Notes: generated by a model from the letters alone, not told the origin. Shown: positions 1 through 7,525, counted from the stretch's first letter. The stretch is 37,912 nucleotides of DNA from Polycladospora coralii (GCF_014773435.2 NZ_JACXAG020000013.1:1-37912); one strand, 5' to 3'. Translations and numbers: made by a program.

Positions 1-199
1 GTTCATTTTCTTCATTGGTTCGATTGTCCTTTTCTCGAAAGGATCCGCTATTTTGGCTCTGACGAATCCACTTATCCAAAGAAGAGGGGGTTAGTTCATA
101 CTCCTTAATAATATCTTTTCTTGGCTTGCCATTTTGATATAGTTGCACCATTTGTTCTTTAAACTCAGCTGTAAAAGTACGTCTTGCCTTTCTGGACAT
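1..199 (-). CDS. IS3-family transposase OrfA, N-terminal part (cut by window edge)
   Basis: The minus strand from ATG 197-199 reads MSRKARRTFTAEFKEQMVQ and continues through KPRKDIIKEYELTPSSLDKWI, a typical HTH_Tnp_1 helix-turn-helix of IS3-family OrfA proteins. OrfA binds the element ends and is normally joined to the DDE OrfB by a -1 frameshift; OrfB would lie left of the window. A GAGGAG ribosome binding site stands about 6 bases before the ATG. About 66 of the usual ~100 residues are visible, all in one open frame, so this part looks intact. The terminal inverted repeat should lie somewhere in 215-280, but I cannot fix the boundary. The family call is secure; the subgroup is not. Confidence 0.85.
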   Translation of the reverse strand, partial: MSRKARRTFTAEFKEQMVQLYQNGKPRKDIIKEYELTPSSLDKWIRQSQNSGSFREKDNRTNEENE

Positions 200-362
200 A
201 GCTCATTCTCCTCGTTTCACCTGTTGAAACAAGTTTACCTGACCTTATTTTTTCTGTCTAACTTACTGTAGCCGATTCAGGTGTACTCAAATGTGGACGA
301 AGGTCAGAAAAATAAATCACTGTATGATGGGTATGATAAATTGGATTATATTGGACGATGAT

Positions 363-1148
363 CTACAAATTTTTATCTCCTATCATGTATGATTTATCAT
401 AATGATCAATATCTCTAACTATTACTCCTAAGAGATATTGATATTCCTCGTCTTCAAAAAGTATCACTACGTTGTGCGCTTGGAGTTTATAACTGTTCAT
501 GATAGGACTTTCAGAAACTAAAAGCTGGTAACAAGGATCATTATTATAAATTCCATTTCTAAAGACGTGATCTTGTCCATCTAGATTTTTTAATCTTTCG
601 CTTGGTTCCCCGCTAAATTCTAATTGGCATATTTTTGAGTTTGAACCCAGTCGATATGCAATATTAGAATTAAAAGATGACATTAATTGATTATCTTCCT
701 TATCAATCCCCATAAACATATTAAGCCAGTTAGTTTTTTTCAAGCGTAGTGTGGAAGTATTTTTATCACTATTATATTGCACTTGACTAAATAGCTCATC
801 TTTAAACTCATCTTTAAATGCTTCATACATCTTTTCAGAACCAAATTTTTTAATGAATGCAGGCAGCTTACCCATATGGAAAAAAATAGTAAAAAGAAAA
901 GTCGTTGAAAACACAATAACACCGAATATCAAAATGTAGGCTATGAACAGGTTTCCTTTATCGAAGTTATTGGCTATGCCTTCTATACTCCTATATAGTA
1001 GTCCGATATAAAAAGGGCCCAGAATTGCTAGTTTTACAAAGGCACTTTTCGTTTTATCTGCCCATATGAGAGCTCCTAAGGATATTACAGCTATAACAAT
1101 AATCGTTATGACCACAAATACAATAAATGAAGCTTCTATATTAATCAC
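363..1148 (-). CDS. Membrane protein of unknown function, 261 aa
   Basis: I do not recognise the family. The first ~95 residues contain three hydrophobic segments (about 7-30, 38-56 and 68-92). They are followed by a ~165-residue soluble domain rich in charged and aromatic residues with no familiar motif. The listed start is a GTG inside GAAGGGTG, so the SD-like GAAGG touches the start codon; a later start would lose part of the first membrane segment. The gene ends about 58 bases before a region with no clear gene and lies downstream, on the same strand, of an Rhs C-terminal fragment. It could therefore be an accessory or immunity gene of that locus, but position is the only support. Function unknown. 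Confidence 0.6.
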   Translation of the reverse strand: MINIEASFIVFVVITIIVIAVISLGALIWADKTKSAFVKLAILGPFYIGLLYRSIEGIANNFDKGNLFIAYILIFGVIVFSTTFLFTIFFHMGKLPAFIKKFGSEKMYEAFKDEFKDELFSQVQYNSDKNTSTLRLKKTNWLNMFMGIDKEDNQLMSSFNSNIAYRLGSNSKICQLEFSGEPSERLKNLDGQDHVFRNGIYNNDPCYQLLVSESPIMNSYKLQAHNVVILFEDEEYQYLLGVIVRDIDHYDKSYMIGDKNL

Positions 1149-1205
1149 CCTTCAAAAGATAAGATAATCGGGAGAATATATTGAAATACAATCTCCCGAT
1201 ATGAT

Positions 1206-1392
1206 TTACCAGTATCTAAATGCTCTTCTCCAACTTCTAATACCATCTCGAATACTTAATATGCCACTCTTAACGTGCCAAATTCTATACGCAATAATAA
1301 CCAATAATAATAGCTTTACTGGCTAATATTACTAAGGTAAAAGGGCTAGCACTCCACATGGATACCCGAATCGACCAAGATATTCCCCTCAT
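1206..1392 (-). pseudogene. Small membrane-like ORF behind rhs, probably frameshifted
   Basis: An ATG at 1390-1392, 25 bases after the Rhs stop, opens a 35-codon frame (MRGISWSIRVSMWSASPFTL...) that stops at TAG 1285-1287. A second frame, open from about 1322 to TAA 1206-1208, continues with IIAYRIWHVKSGILSIRDGI and ends SWRRAFRYW. Joining them within the ATT-rich tract near 1300-1320 gives one protein of about 60 residues with a hydrophobic centre. The split suggests a one-base indel in a simple repeat, or a sequencing error there. By position after an Rhs C-terminus it might be an immunity or toxin-tip remnant. No family was recognised. Confidence 0.4.
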
Positions 1393-1416
1393 AATTCTAT
1401 ATAGCCATTTGTTAAA

Positions 1417-2615
1417 TCAGTATAATCCCCACAATATATCTGCTAATCCATCTCTTACTTGTCTGTACCCTTTATACAAATAGTAGAAGAATCTCCACGA
1501 TATATGACCGTCAGGATCAATATTCATAACTGGTTTGTTATGCGTGTAGCTATATTTATTCAAACTCAATGGCTCTTTTTCGAATCCTAGGAATGTATCT
1601 CTTGTCAAAAATCTCCCGTATTTTGGATTATAATATCTGCTTTGCAGAAAGTATAATTCAGTTTCCTTATCATAACGATACCGTGCATAATTATAAGGAT
1701 TCTCTACATATCCTGTCTCACTTACTAGGTTCCCATAGGTATCATAGTCATAAGTAGCTACGATACTACCACTGGCGTTTGTAAGTGCTACCACATCACC
1801 ACGAACATTTAACTGATAAGCGTAGGCTTGTTCATTAAGTGTCATGCTGACGGGTTGGATGCTGTTAAAGGTATAACTGGCTAACACTTGGTTCTTCGCA
1901 CCGGTTTCATGGGTGACGTTTTTGTTTTCGTCGTAATGGAACGTAATGGTTCCCGAAGCTGTGGTTTTGGTCTTACGCATCCCATCTGCACGGTAGGTGT
2001 AAGAAGCAATTTCTTTGCCATCTTGATCCTTAACTGCAAGCAAGCGGTTTTCTGCATCGTACGTATAGGTTGTGGTCGAGCTTATCCCACCTTTGGTTTC
2101 TGTTCGGGTTAAGCGATTACCAACAGTGTCAAAGGTATAGGCATAAGTGGTGCCATCGGGACGTTGTTCTTTGGTTAGTTGCTCTAATTCGTCATACACG
2201 TACGATGTTGTTCCTGCTTTGGATACGACTTGTGTGATGTTTCCTTTAGTATCGTAGGTGTACTTAAATTGATCCAATAAATTCCCATTTTTATCTATGA
2301 TCAATTGCGATACAGGATCTCCTGCACCATTGTACTGATTAACGGTAGAGGTACTATCTCCCGTTTTACGGCTGGCAATCTGGTCGGTTTCGTCATAGGT
2401 AAACCAAGCTTGCTTCACGCCATCTGCTGTAATACTTGTTAATTGATTTTGAGCATCGTATTCATAACCATGACTAAGGGATGTGTTTCCCGTAGTATAT
2501 TTACGTACTGTAACATTGCCATTCTTATCATAAGCGTAGGCCGTACTACTCCCATATCCAGCTACCGTTTTTAGGGTTTGCGAACGAGAATCCTCCCCAT
2601 TGAAATGGAGTAGAT
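1417..2615 (-). pseudogene. Rhs/YD-repeat protein, C-terminal fragment
   Basis: About 390 residues consist of classic YD repeats (AYDKNGNVT, YEYDAQNQLTSI, YTYDAENRLLAVKDQDG). They end with the conserved RHS core terminus SRYYNPKYGRFLTRDTF, then NKYSYTHNKPVMNIDPDGH. Intact Rhs/WapA proteins are 1500-2400 residues long; here the N-terminal secretion, adhesion and most repeat regions are missing. The frame stays open upstream to 2841, but residues encoded above about 2615 are antisense to the IS200/IS605 element and carry no repeats. After the DPDGH boundary, where a variable toxin tip normally starts, only about 22 residues (ISWRFFYYLYKGYRQVRDGL...) remain. It is therefore a truncated tip cassette without a recognisable toxin. 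Such orphan fragments can recombine into a full-length rhs gene elsewhere. Confidence 0.8.
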
Positions 2616-2767
2616 GAAAGTGAGTGTTGCTCCGTACTCCCTGCTTTTTGGGGGTGCTTAGAGCAACAATTTCCCGCCTGTATCTCTTACTATATGTGTT
2701 GTAATTATCCTTTATATATGGCTGATTAATACCTGTATTTGTTACACGATATATAGGAGTAAAAATA

Positions 2768-3144
2768 ATGTAAAGCACACTAGAACTTGCGTGTACAATG
2801 TCAACGATCACATTGTTTGGTCTGTCAAATATCGTAGGCATGTACGCGATCGAGAAATTGAATCATACTTGAAAGACCTTTTTCAAGAGATCGCAAATCG
2901 TAATGGCTGAAGGGGGTGAACAGGATCATGTCCACGTCTTCGCCTCTGCTCATCCCACATCGTGAAAATGCTGAAAGGAATCTCTGCTAGAAAGTTGTTT
3001 CTTAAGTTTCCACGACTAAAAGATAAGTTGTGGGACGGTCATCTTTGGAATCGTAGCTTCTATATTGAAACCAATGGCTCCATTTCTGAGGAAACGATCC
3101 GTAAGTACACCCAAAATCAGAAAAAAAAGGGTGAAATCAAATGA
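2768..3144 (+). pseudogene. IS200/IS605 TnpA (Y1 HUH transposase), broken
   Basis: Three frames together rebuild a TnpA. VYNVNDHIVWSVKYRR leads into SYLKDLFQEIANRNG and then a TGA near 2907. The catalytic HUH (DHVHVF) is near 2925 in another frame. HIVKMLKGISARKLFLKF continues to the C-terminus, including the ETIRKY tyrosine helix, and the frame stops at TGA 3142-3144. The start reads ATGTAA instead of ATG-AAA, and residues normally between the HUH strand and the IVKMLKG helix are deleted. Intact family members have about 130 residues and perform single-strand transposition at stem-loop ends. The stop overlaps the tnpB ATG (ATGA), as in functional relatives. Confidence 0.8.
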
Positions 3145-3984
3145 TGAATTCATACAAATTCAAACTAGAACCGAATCAGGCACAAGCTTATCAAATTGAA
3201 ACCGCCTTGAATTTGTGTCGCTGGCTGTATAATACAGCACTAGAACAACGGAAGTTTGCTTATGAAAAGCGTAGAATGACGTTAACTTTCTACACGCAAA
3301 AGAAAGAATTAACACAACTAAAGAGCCATTTTATTGCATTCACAGGCGTATACGCACAAGTTCTTCAAGATGTTCTCCATCGTCTCGATAAGGCATTTAA
3401 AGCATTTTTCCGTAGGATCAAAGCAGGTGAAAGGCCCGGATATCCACGATTTCAAGGCAAGAATCGTTATGATAGCTTTACATACTCACAAAGTGGGTTC
3501 ACGCTTAATGGTAAATAATATGCTTGTTTCTCTTGTGAAGTTGAACCTGTAGCGCATGTAACAGGGAAACAAATCGGTGTAGATCTGGGTGTCAAACATT
3601 TGGCTATTGGTGCGTTCTTCGAACACCCTAAGTACCTTAGAAAGTCTGAGCGTAAGCTCAAACGACTCCAACGGATCGTATCCAGACGAAAAAAGATCAA
3701 ATCGTCGCAGAAAAGTAGTTTTATTACTAGCCAAATTGCATGAATACATCGCCCATGTTGACGCTGGATGGAATCAGCTTGTTCAATTCACGACTTACAA
3801 AGCAGCGTATGCTGGTAAGCAAGTGATACAAGTGGATCCATACAATACGTCACAAGCTTGCTCGGAAAGCGGTCTAATTGTAAAGAAGGGACTAAAAAAT
3901 CGCGTTCATAGCTGTTCTTGTGGCTATACAGAAGACAGGGACATCAATGTAGCAAAAAACATCCTCAAAAAAGCAGTAGCCTAA
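3141..3984 (+). pseudogene. TnpB (RuvC-like RNA-guided nuclease), broken
   Basis: The N-terminal 125 residues (MNSYKFKLEPNQAQAYQIE, FFRRIKAGERPGYPRF) are open to TAA 3516-3518. A second frame gives IGVDLGVKHLAIG with the RuvC-I Asp. The C-terminal part DPYNTSQACSESG ... CSCGYTEDRDINVAKNIL (frame ending 3984) keeps the RuvC-III Asp. The central region with the RuvC-II Glu is deleted between about 3715 and 3740. The zinc finger has CSESG where the family has CSxCG, so one cysteine is lost as well. Intact TnpB is about 370-400 residues. With a stop, a frameshift, an internal deletion and a missing Cys, it cannot be an active nuclease. The 3' segment that would encode the guide-RNA scaffold follows at 3985-4081. 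Confidence 0.85.
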
Positions 3985-4081
3985 ACCGATCTCAGGCAGG
4001 GAACGTGCCTTCGCGGAGAGTGCGACGTTGGTCGATTCAATGAAACGAGAAGCTCGCCACTTCAATGGCGATGTAGTTCAC
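3985..4081 (+). repeat. IS200/IS605 right end (guide-RNA/terminal hairpin region)
   Basis: After the tnpB remnant come about 97 bases with a GATCTCAGGCAGGGAACGTG tract. They end in a 6-bp hairpin (4054-4059 with 4066-4071, loop CTTCAA) and the terminal TGTAGTTCAC. In intact relatives this region is the 3' scaffold of the omega/reRNA and the single-strand recognition hairpin for TnpA, with the guide taken from the flanking DNA. Here the guide-equivalent flank is the toxin tail at 4083. Whether any RNA is still made is unknown. Confidence 0.55.
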
Positions 4082-4082
4082 A

Positions 4083-4199
4083 AATCCTATTGGTAAAGAT
4101 GATACTGGTAGACCACTAAAATGGGTTAGAGTTATTATTAGTTCCAGTGGTAAAATGAGGAGTGCATTTTCCGTACGAGGACCATTACGTTTACCATAA
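4083..4199 (+). pseudogene. C-terminal tail of a polymorphic-toxin-like domain
   Basis: The 38 codons directly abutting the IS right end read NPIGKDDTGRPLKWVRVIIS, then SSGKMRSAFSVRGPLRLP and stop. The layout (G-[ED]-x-T-x-x-VRVII-x-x-x-GK-x-x-SAFPV-like) resembles the last beta-hairpin of BECR-fold RNase toxin tips found at the ends of Rhs/CdiA/YeeF proteins, which finish with a strand pair of the type VRVVI-DxxGxVxTAFP. No start codon or N-terminal part exists, so it is a remnant. An ankyrin-repeat gene follows 50 bases later on the same strand, the usual place of an immunity gene. The family assignment is inference from a short motif. Confidence 0.5.
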
Positions 4200-4248
4200 C
4201 TTGATCAATTCAACTGATTACAATAATTTTAGGAGTTGAAACAGCAAT

Positions 4249-4908
4249 ATGGAAGGAAAAAAGGAAAAAATTTTTCAAGCAGTAATATCAAATCAATTGG
4301 ACGAAGTAAAACAGTGTATAAAGCTAGGTTTAAATATAAATATTCAAAATCAAGATGAGGAGACGGCCCTCATAATTGCCTGTAGGCTTGGTCATACCGA
4401 AATGGTGCAATTTTTATTAGAAAATGGTGCTGATGTTCATCTCTTAGATGAATACGACTTGTCACCACTTGTGAATGCGATTGAACCAGGTCATGTTGAA
4501 ATAGTGAAGTTATTAATCGGCCATGGTGCGGAAATTGACGGTGTGCTTAGGTATGCGGTTAAGGGTCATCACATTAAAATAGCTAAATTTTTAATTGAAA
4601 GTGGTGTGGACGTAAATATAGATGGAACAGATGCCTTTATAGGTGCATCATGGGCAGGCAATTTGGAAGAAATGAAGTTATTACTTGATCTTGGTATAGA
4701 TAAAGATATTCAAGACCCGTGGGGTAATACCGCATTAATAATGGCATCTGGAAAAGGACATGTTGAAGTTGTCAAGCTATTAATTGGCTTGAATGCTGAC
4801 TCCACACTTACCAATGATAAAGGTTTAACTGCGCTTGCTTATGCGAAGAGAAAGAGACAGGACAAAGTTATTGAGCTTTTGGAGCAATATGAAAATAGTA
4901 GAAGCTAG
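4249..4908 (+). CDS. Ankyrin-repeat protein, copy 1 (probable immunity protein)
   Basis: The 219-residue protein consists almost entirely of ankyrin repeats. Examples are ETALIIACRLGHTEMVQFLL, DLSPLVNAIEPGHVEIVKLL, HHIKIAKFLIESGVDVNI, GNTALIMASGKGHVEVVKLL and KGLTALAYAKRKRQDKVIEL. There is no signal peptide or membrane segment, so it should be cytoplasmic. Ankyrin proteins are a known class of immunity proteins coded just after polymorphic toxins, and here a toxin-tail remnant ends 50 bases upstream. TAGGAG lies about 14 bases before the ATG, a longer spacing than usual. A copy about 90% identical at the protein level lies at 5678-6337. Repeat identity is certain; the immunity role is inferred from position. 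Confidence 0.85.
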   Translation: MEGKKEKIFQAVISNQLDEVKQCIKLGLNINIQNQDEETALIIACRLGHTEMVQFLLENGADVHLLDEYDLSPLVNAIEPGHVEIVKLLIGHGAEIDGVLRYAVKGHHIKIAKFLIESGVDVNIDGTDAFIGASWAGNLEEMKLLLDLGIDKDIQDPWGNTALIMASGKGHVEVVKLLIGLNADSTLTNDKGLTALAYAKRKRQDKVIELLEQYENSRS

Positions 4909-4948
4909 TAGTGAGTAGGTAACGATATAAATGAATGTATAAGTGAGT

Positions 4949-5407
4949 GAATATCCTGATCAGACAAAGGAAATTGTGGCCGATCATATAGGATAGAAGT
5001 TACATATCTCCGATACAGAAAAAGTAGTGCGCCGTTCCAGAATGCAGATTGTAGATGGAGTTCCTTATCGTATTGTGACGACCTATTTACTATCATCGTT
5101 AGCACAAGATTTAATTGGTAGAGATGAAGAACAAATCTCTCTATTTGATCACCTAGCACAAAAGGAGTTTTACCCTGTACGCGCTTTAGAGAGCTTAAAT
5201 TGTCGTACTGCTGCAACCTTAGAAGAAGCCAAGCAGATGAATTTATTGATCTACAAACCGGTTATTGAGATCGAACGCATGATATGGGGTAAGTTTGAAA
5301 ATCAGGACGAGGAAATTCTTTTTGAATATAGCAAAATCAAATGTAATGCTGAGGTGCATGAGTTTAACTATGATTATGCAATGAAAAATGCGAAAAAACC
5401 TAAGTGA
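4949..5407 (+). pseudogene. GntR-family regulator, UTRA domain only, with nonsense codon
   Basis: One frame reads EYPDQTKEIVADHIG, an in-frame TAG (4994-4996), KLHISDTEKVVRRSRMQIV and DGVPYRIVTTYL. It continues through SLFDHLAQKEFYPVRALESL and ILFEYSKIKCNAEVHEFNY to TGA 5405-5407. This is the UTRA ligand-binding domain of HutC-type GntR regulators, which normally follows an N-terminal winged helix. The DNA-binding domain is absent because the fragment begins exactly at the right edge of the ankyrin duplication unit (GAGTGAATATCC). A GTG at 5027 could still start a 126-residue product, but with no HTH it cannot act as a normal repressor. No operator or target gene is evident. Confidence 0.75.
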
Positions 5408-5451
5408 TAAGGAAGAGGAGTCCAAATTGGAGTTCTCTTTCATTTTCGGCA

Positions 5452-5493
5452 CTTTTTCAGCATGCCTGGTGATCATCAGGCATGCTGAAAAAG
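5452..5493. repeat. Perfect 17-bp inverted repeat with 8-base centre
   Basis: The arms CTTTTTCAGCATGCCTG (5452-5468) and CAGGCATGCTGAAAAAG (5477-5493) are exact complements around GTGATCAT. It lies 45 bases after the dead GntR gene, with a weaker hairpin (about 5416-5438) before it. No U-run follows on the plus strand beyond the arm itself, so it could be a terminator, the tip of a miniature element or a foldback repeat. The sequence after it (5494-5677) contains no gene until the ribosome binding site of the next one. Confidence 0.7.
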
Positions 5494-5677
5494 ACCAAAT
5501 TGCACACTAGGATGCTGAAACGATAGGTCAAATCATTATTAACAATTGTTATGAAAAAGTAGTGTTTGTTTCTTTTAAAAGATGTCCAAACAGTTATCGT
5601 CTGACCTCTTTTTTAATGATAGTTAATGACATCTAAAGTCAAGACGTTTTATAGAAGAATGAAAGGAGTATGACAAC

Positions 5678-6337
5678 ATGGAAGGAACAAAGGAAAAATT
5701 TTTTCAGGCAGTAATATCAAATCAATTGGACGAAGTAAAACAATGTATAAAGCGAGGTTTAAATATAAATATTCAAGATCAAGATGAGGAGACGGCCCTC
5801 ATTATTGCGTGTAGGCTTGGTCATACCGAAATGGTGCAATTCTTATTAGAGAATGGTGCTGATGTTCATCTCTTAGATGAATACAACTTGTCACCACTTG
5901 TGAATGCGATTGAACCAGGTCATATTGAAATAGTGAAGTTATTAATCGGCCATGGTGTGGAAATTGATGGTGTACTTATGTACGCGGTTTGGGGTCGTCA
6001 CATTAAAATAGCTAAATTATTAATTGATAGTGGTGTGGACGTAAATATAGATGGAAGAAGTGTATTTATAGGAGCTGCTTTGTCAGCTGACCTGGAAGAG
6101 ATGAAGTTATTACTTGATTTTAATATAGATAAAGATGTTCAAGACCCGTGGGGCAATACCGCATTAATAATGGCATCTGGAAAAGGACATGTTGAAGTTG
6201 TCAAGCTACTAATTGGCTTGAATGCTGACTCCACACTTACCAATGATAAAGGTTTAACTGCGCTTGCTTATGCGAAGAGAAAGAGACAGGACAAAGTTAT
6301 TGATCTTTTGGAGCAATATGAAAATAGTAGAAGCTAG
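5678..6337 (+). CDS. Ankyrin-repeat protein, copy 2
   Basis: This 219-residue paralogue of the 4249-4908 protein has the same length and the same six-repeat layout. The first ~90 and last ~60 residues are nearly unchanged. Differences cluster in the middle repeats (for example LMYAVWGRHIKIAKLLIDSG against LRYAVKGHHIKIAKFLIESG, and VFIGAALSADLEEMKLLLDF against AFIGASWAGNLEEMKLLLDL). Substitutions in the central concave surface suggest altered partner specificity. It has a better ribosome binding site than copy 1 (GAAAGGAG 12 bases before the ATG). Its upstream DNA is unrelated to that of copy 1 and has no toxin tail, so this is an orphan immunity-like gene. Similarity between the copies starts at the ATG and runs to about 6386. 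Confidence 0.85.
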   Translation: MEGTKEKFFQAVISNQLDEVKQCIKRGLNINIQDQDEETALIIACRLGHTEMVQFLLENGADVHLLDEYNLSPLVNAIEPGHIEIVKLLIGHGVEIDGVLMYAVWGRHIKIAKLLIDSGVDVNIDGRSVFIGAALSADLEEMKLLLDFNIDKDVQDPWGNTALIMASGKGHVEVVKLLIGLNADSTLTNDKGLTALAYAKRKRQDKVIDLLEQYENSRS

Positions 6338-6386
6338 TAGTGAGTAGGTAACGATGTAATTGAATGTATAAATGAGTGAATATCCC
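5678..6386 (+). repeat. Second copy of a ~708-bp direct repeat (first copy 4249-4956)
   Basis: The DNA is nearly identical from the ATG of each ankyrin gene through the stop and about 48 bases beyond, ending at GAGTGAATATCC (4945-4956 and 6375-6386). Beyond that point copy 1 runs into the GntR UTRA fragment and copy 2 into a tRNA-like remnant. The sharp left edge at the start codon and the right edge beside a tRNA-like sequence argue for a recombinational cassette duplication rather than slow divergence. The repeat can recombine to delete the GntR fragment between the copies. Confidence 0.8.
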
Positions 6387-6459
6387 CCGTCATGACACAC
6401 AGTAGAGGACTTCACTCGTATGAAGGGGTCGCAGGTTCAATGCGCTTCTCCAACACCAC
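6387..6459 (+). pseudogene. Degenerate tRNA-Thr(CGU)-like remnant
   Basis: The stretch 6402-6441 (AGTAGAGGAC, TTCACTCGTATGAAG, GGGTCGCAGGTTCAAT) matches the 3' D-arm, anticodon arm, variable loop and T-arm of a Gram-positive tRNA-Thr with a CTCGTA-type anticodon loop. The anticodon stem is CTTCA/TGAAG, but the loop is one base short. The T-stem no longer pairs (GCAGG with CGCTT), and the 5' acceptor half is unrecognisable. A CCA lies at 6456-6458, followed immediately by a strong terminator, as expected behind a tRNA. I read it as a decayed tRNA or an attachment-site remnant; no functional tRNA is claimed. Confidence 0.4.
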
Positions 6460-6462
6460 ACA

Positions 6463-6489
6463 AGGACAAGAGATGATCTTGTCTTTTTT
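6463..6489 (+). terminator. Rho-independent terminator behind tRNA remnant
   Basis: The stem GACAAGA (6465-6471) pairs with TCTTGTC (6477-6483) across a GATGA loop and is followed by six or more T. It is well formed on the plus strand, unlike the decayed tRNA in front of it. Confidence 0.8.
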
Positions 6490-6565
6490 TAATGGTGATT
6501 CAATCCACATTTAAAGTCTGGTAATGGTCTTGAAAATGTGTAAATAAATCGTTTTGAGAGAAGAG

Positions 6566-6612
6566 AAAGACTAGAAACTGGGTTTATTTATCGTGATTCC
6601 TAGTCTTTTTAC
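6566..6612 (+). terminator. Terminator-like hairpin with long loop
   Basis: AAAGACTAG (6566-6574) pairs with CTAGTCTTT (6600-6608), with a 25-base loop and a short T-run. No gene ends directly before it on the plus strand; it may belong to lost sequence. The rest of 6338-6740 holds only the tRNA remnant, this hairpin and the double-hairpin repeat. Confidence 0.5.
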
Positions 6613-6649
6613 ACTTTCTGAATGTCTGAAGAAGGCTCTTGTTTGTTCA

Positions 6650-6711
6650 GATCTCCACTTCTATAAGTGGGGCTTTAATCAGGTGGAGTAGAGTCTCCAC
6701 TTGATTCCCCG
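6650..6711 (-). repeat. Double-hairpin repeat, copy A
   Basis: Read on the minus strand it starts about 30 bases after the stop of the 6741-7334 gene. It contains hairpin 1, AATCAAGTGGAG / CTCCACCTGATT around ACTCTA (12 pairs with one mismatch), then hairpin 2, CCACTT / AAGTGG around ATAG. Copy B at 29516-29574 on the plus strand shares about 85-90% of these 60 bases and also follows a stop codon (kbaA). The shared text before it (AGTGAAC.CGT) reaches up to both stops. It resembles the palindromic right ends left by IS200/IS605-type elements, but could also be a conserved 3'-UTR RNA. Confidence 0.7.
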
Positions 6712-6740
6712 ATGTTTCAGTCTTGGCTGAGACGGGTTCA

Positions 6741-7334
6741 CTAAGTAAAGGATATAAAGAACCAATTTGTATCAATTTTATTAATATGTACTATGTCACC
6801 ATAAGAAGCATCTAGTGTTGGTTTGGAATTGTTCGGTGAATAAATAATGATGGAATAGTTGTCACCCCATCCGGCATCATGGATAAAAATAATATCTTTC
6901 CCGGATTTTAAAACCAATCCATCGTCGGCTATCCATCTATGAGCTTCAGGTAAACTATATCGATCACTATCTTTCATCAACTTTATATTCTCACTTTGAA
7001 TCATTTCGACTACTTTCAAACGTTCCTCCAGCTTTAAATAGAAATCAATTTTAAAAGCAAGTGGACTAAGCAACTGAGTGTAAAATATAATGATGAACAC
7101 CATATTCACAAGTAAGAGATGAATCAAATATGAATAGAACTCCTTTTTCTTAATGATCAAGATACAAAATAAAGACATGATTATTAAGAAAAAGAAGGGA
7201 TATGTAAAAAACAATAAAAACTCGAATAGAAATGGAAGAAAGTCCATATAAAAAAATCCTAACACATATTTCCCTATATGAGTTATTAGTAACAAATAAG
7301 TAAAAATAATTAATATACGTAGCAATCTCTTCAT
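6741..7334 (-). CDS. Membrane protein with extracytoplasmic C-terminal domain
   Basis: The start is set at ATG 7332-7334 (MKRLLRILIIFTYLLLI) because GAGGAG lies 7 bases before it; an in-frame ATG 14 codons upstream lacks a site. The 197-residue protein has four hydrophobic segments (about 5-23, 30-60 as two closely spaced spans, and 75-98). A ~95-residue soluble domain follows, with RWIADDGLVLKSGKDIIFIH and a DNYSIIIYSP strand pair. I do not recognise the family. It is transcribed into the double-hairpin repeat. It has no operon partner; the next gene upstream is the ATPase at 7526-8350 on the same strand, about 190 bases away. Confidence 0.7.
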   Translation of the reverse strand: MKRLLRILIIFTYLLLITHIGKYVLGFFYMDFLPFLFEFLLFFTYPFFFLIIMSLFCILIIKKKEFYSYLIHLLLVNMVFIIIFYTQLLSPLAFKIDFYLKLEERLKVVEMIQSENIKLMKDSDRYSLPEAHRWIADDGLVLKSGKDIIFIHDAGWGDNYSIIIYSPNNSKPTLDASYGDIVHINKIDTNWFFISFT

Positions 7335-7525
7335 TGATGTCTCCTCTACATTCCTTGCTGTTGTCTTGTATTTCAAATATAGTGTAAAACAATGATTGGG
7401 AGTCAGTTGACACCACAGAATTCAATACCATAGCATAAGTTAATACGTTGCAAGGTGATGAATATCTACCAAGTCATACGTGGAGTCTGCAAGATCAAAA
7501 AATACAAATGGAATTCGCACCTTAT

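Larger units (their letters stand above)
2621..4081 (+). mobile_element. Degenerate IS200/IS605-type element (tnpA + tnpB)
   Basis: The element carries overlapping remnants of tnpA (HUH Y1 transposase) and tnpB (RuvC-fold RNA-guided nuclease) in the usual order. The left part holds an imperfect foldback with arms GTTGCTC 2626-2632 and GAGCAAC 2661-2667. The right end holds a hairpin with arms TCGCCA 4054-4059 and TGGCGA 4066-4071, followed by TGTAGTTCAC, the usual style of right terminus in this family. The boundaries are judged from these structures only. It separates the Rhs fragment (minus strand) from a toxin tail (plus strand), so it or a linked rearrangement broke this locus. Both genes are dead, so the copy is not autonomous. 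Confidence 0.75.

Noticed and set aside
2616-2841. N-terminal ~75-90 residues of the open frame continuing the Rhs fragment
   Set aside because: They are antisense to the IS200/IS605 left part and contain no YD repeat; excluded from the Rhs fragment.
4905-5216. Minus-strand 103-codon open frame
   Set aside because: It lies antisense to the GntR UTRA fragment, has no ribosome binding site and no protein character; a shadow.
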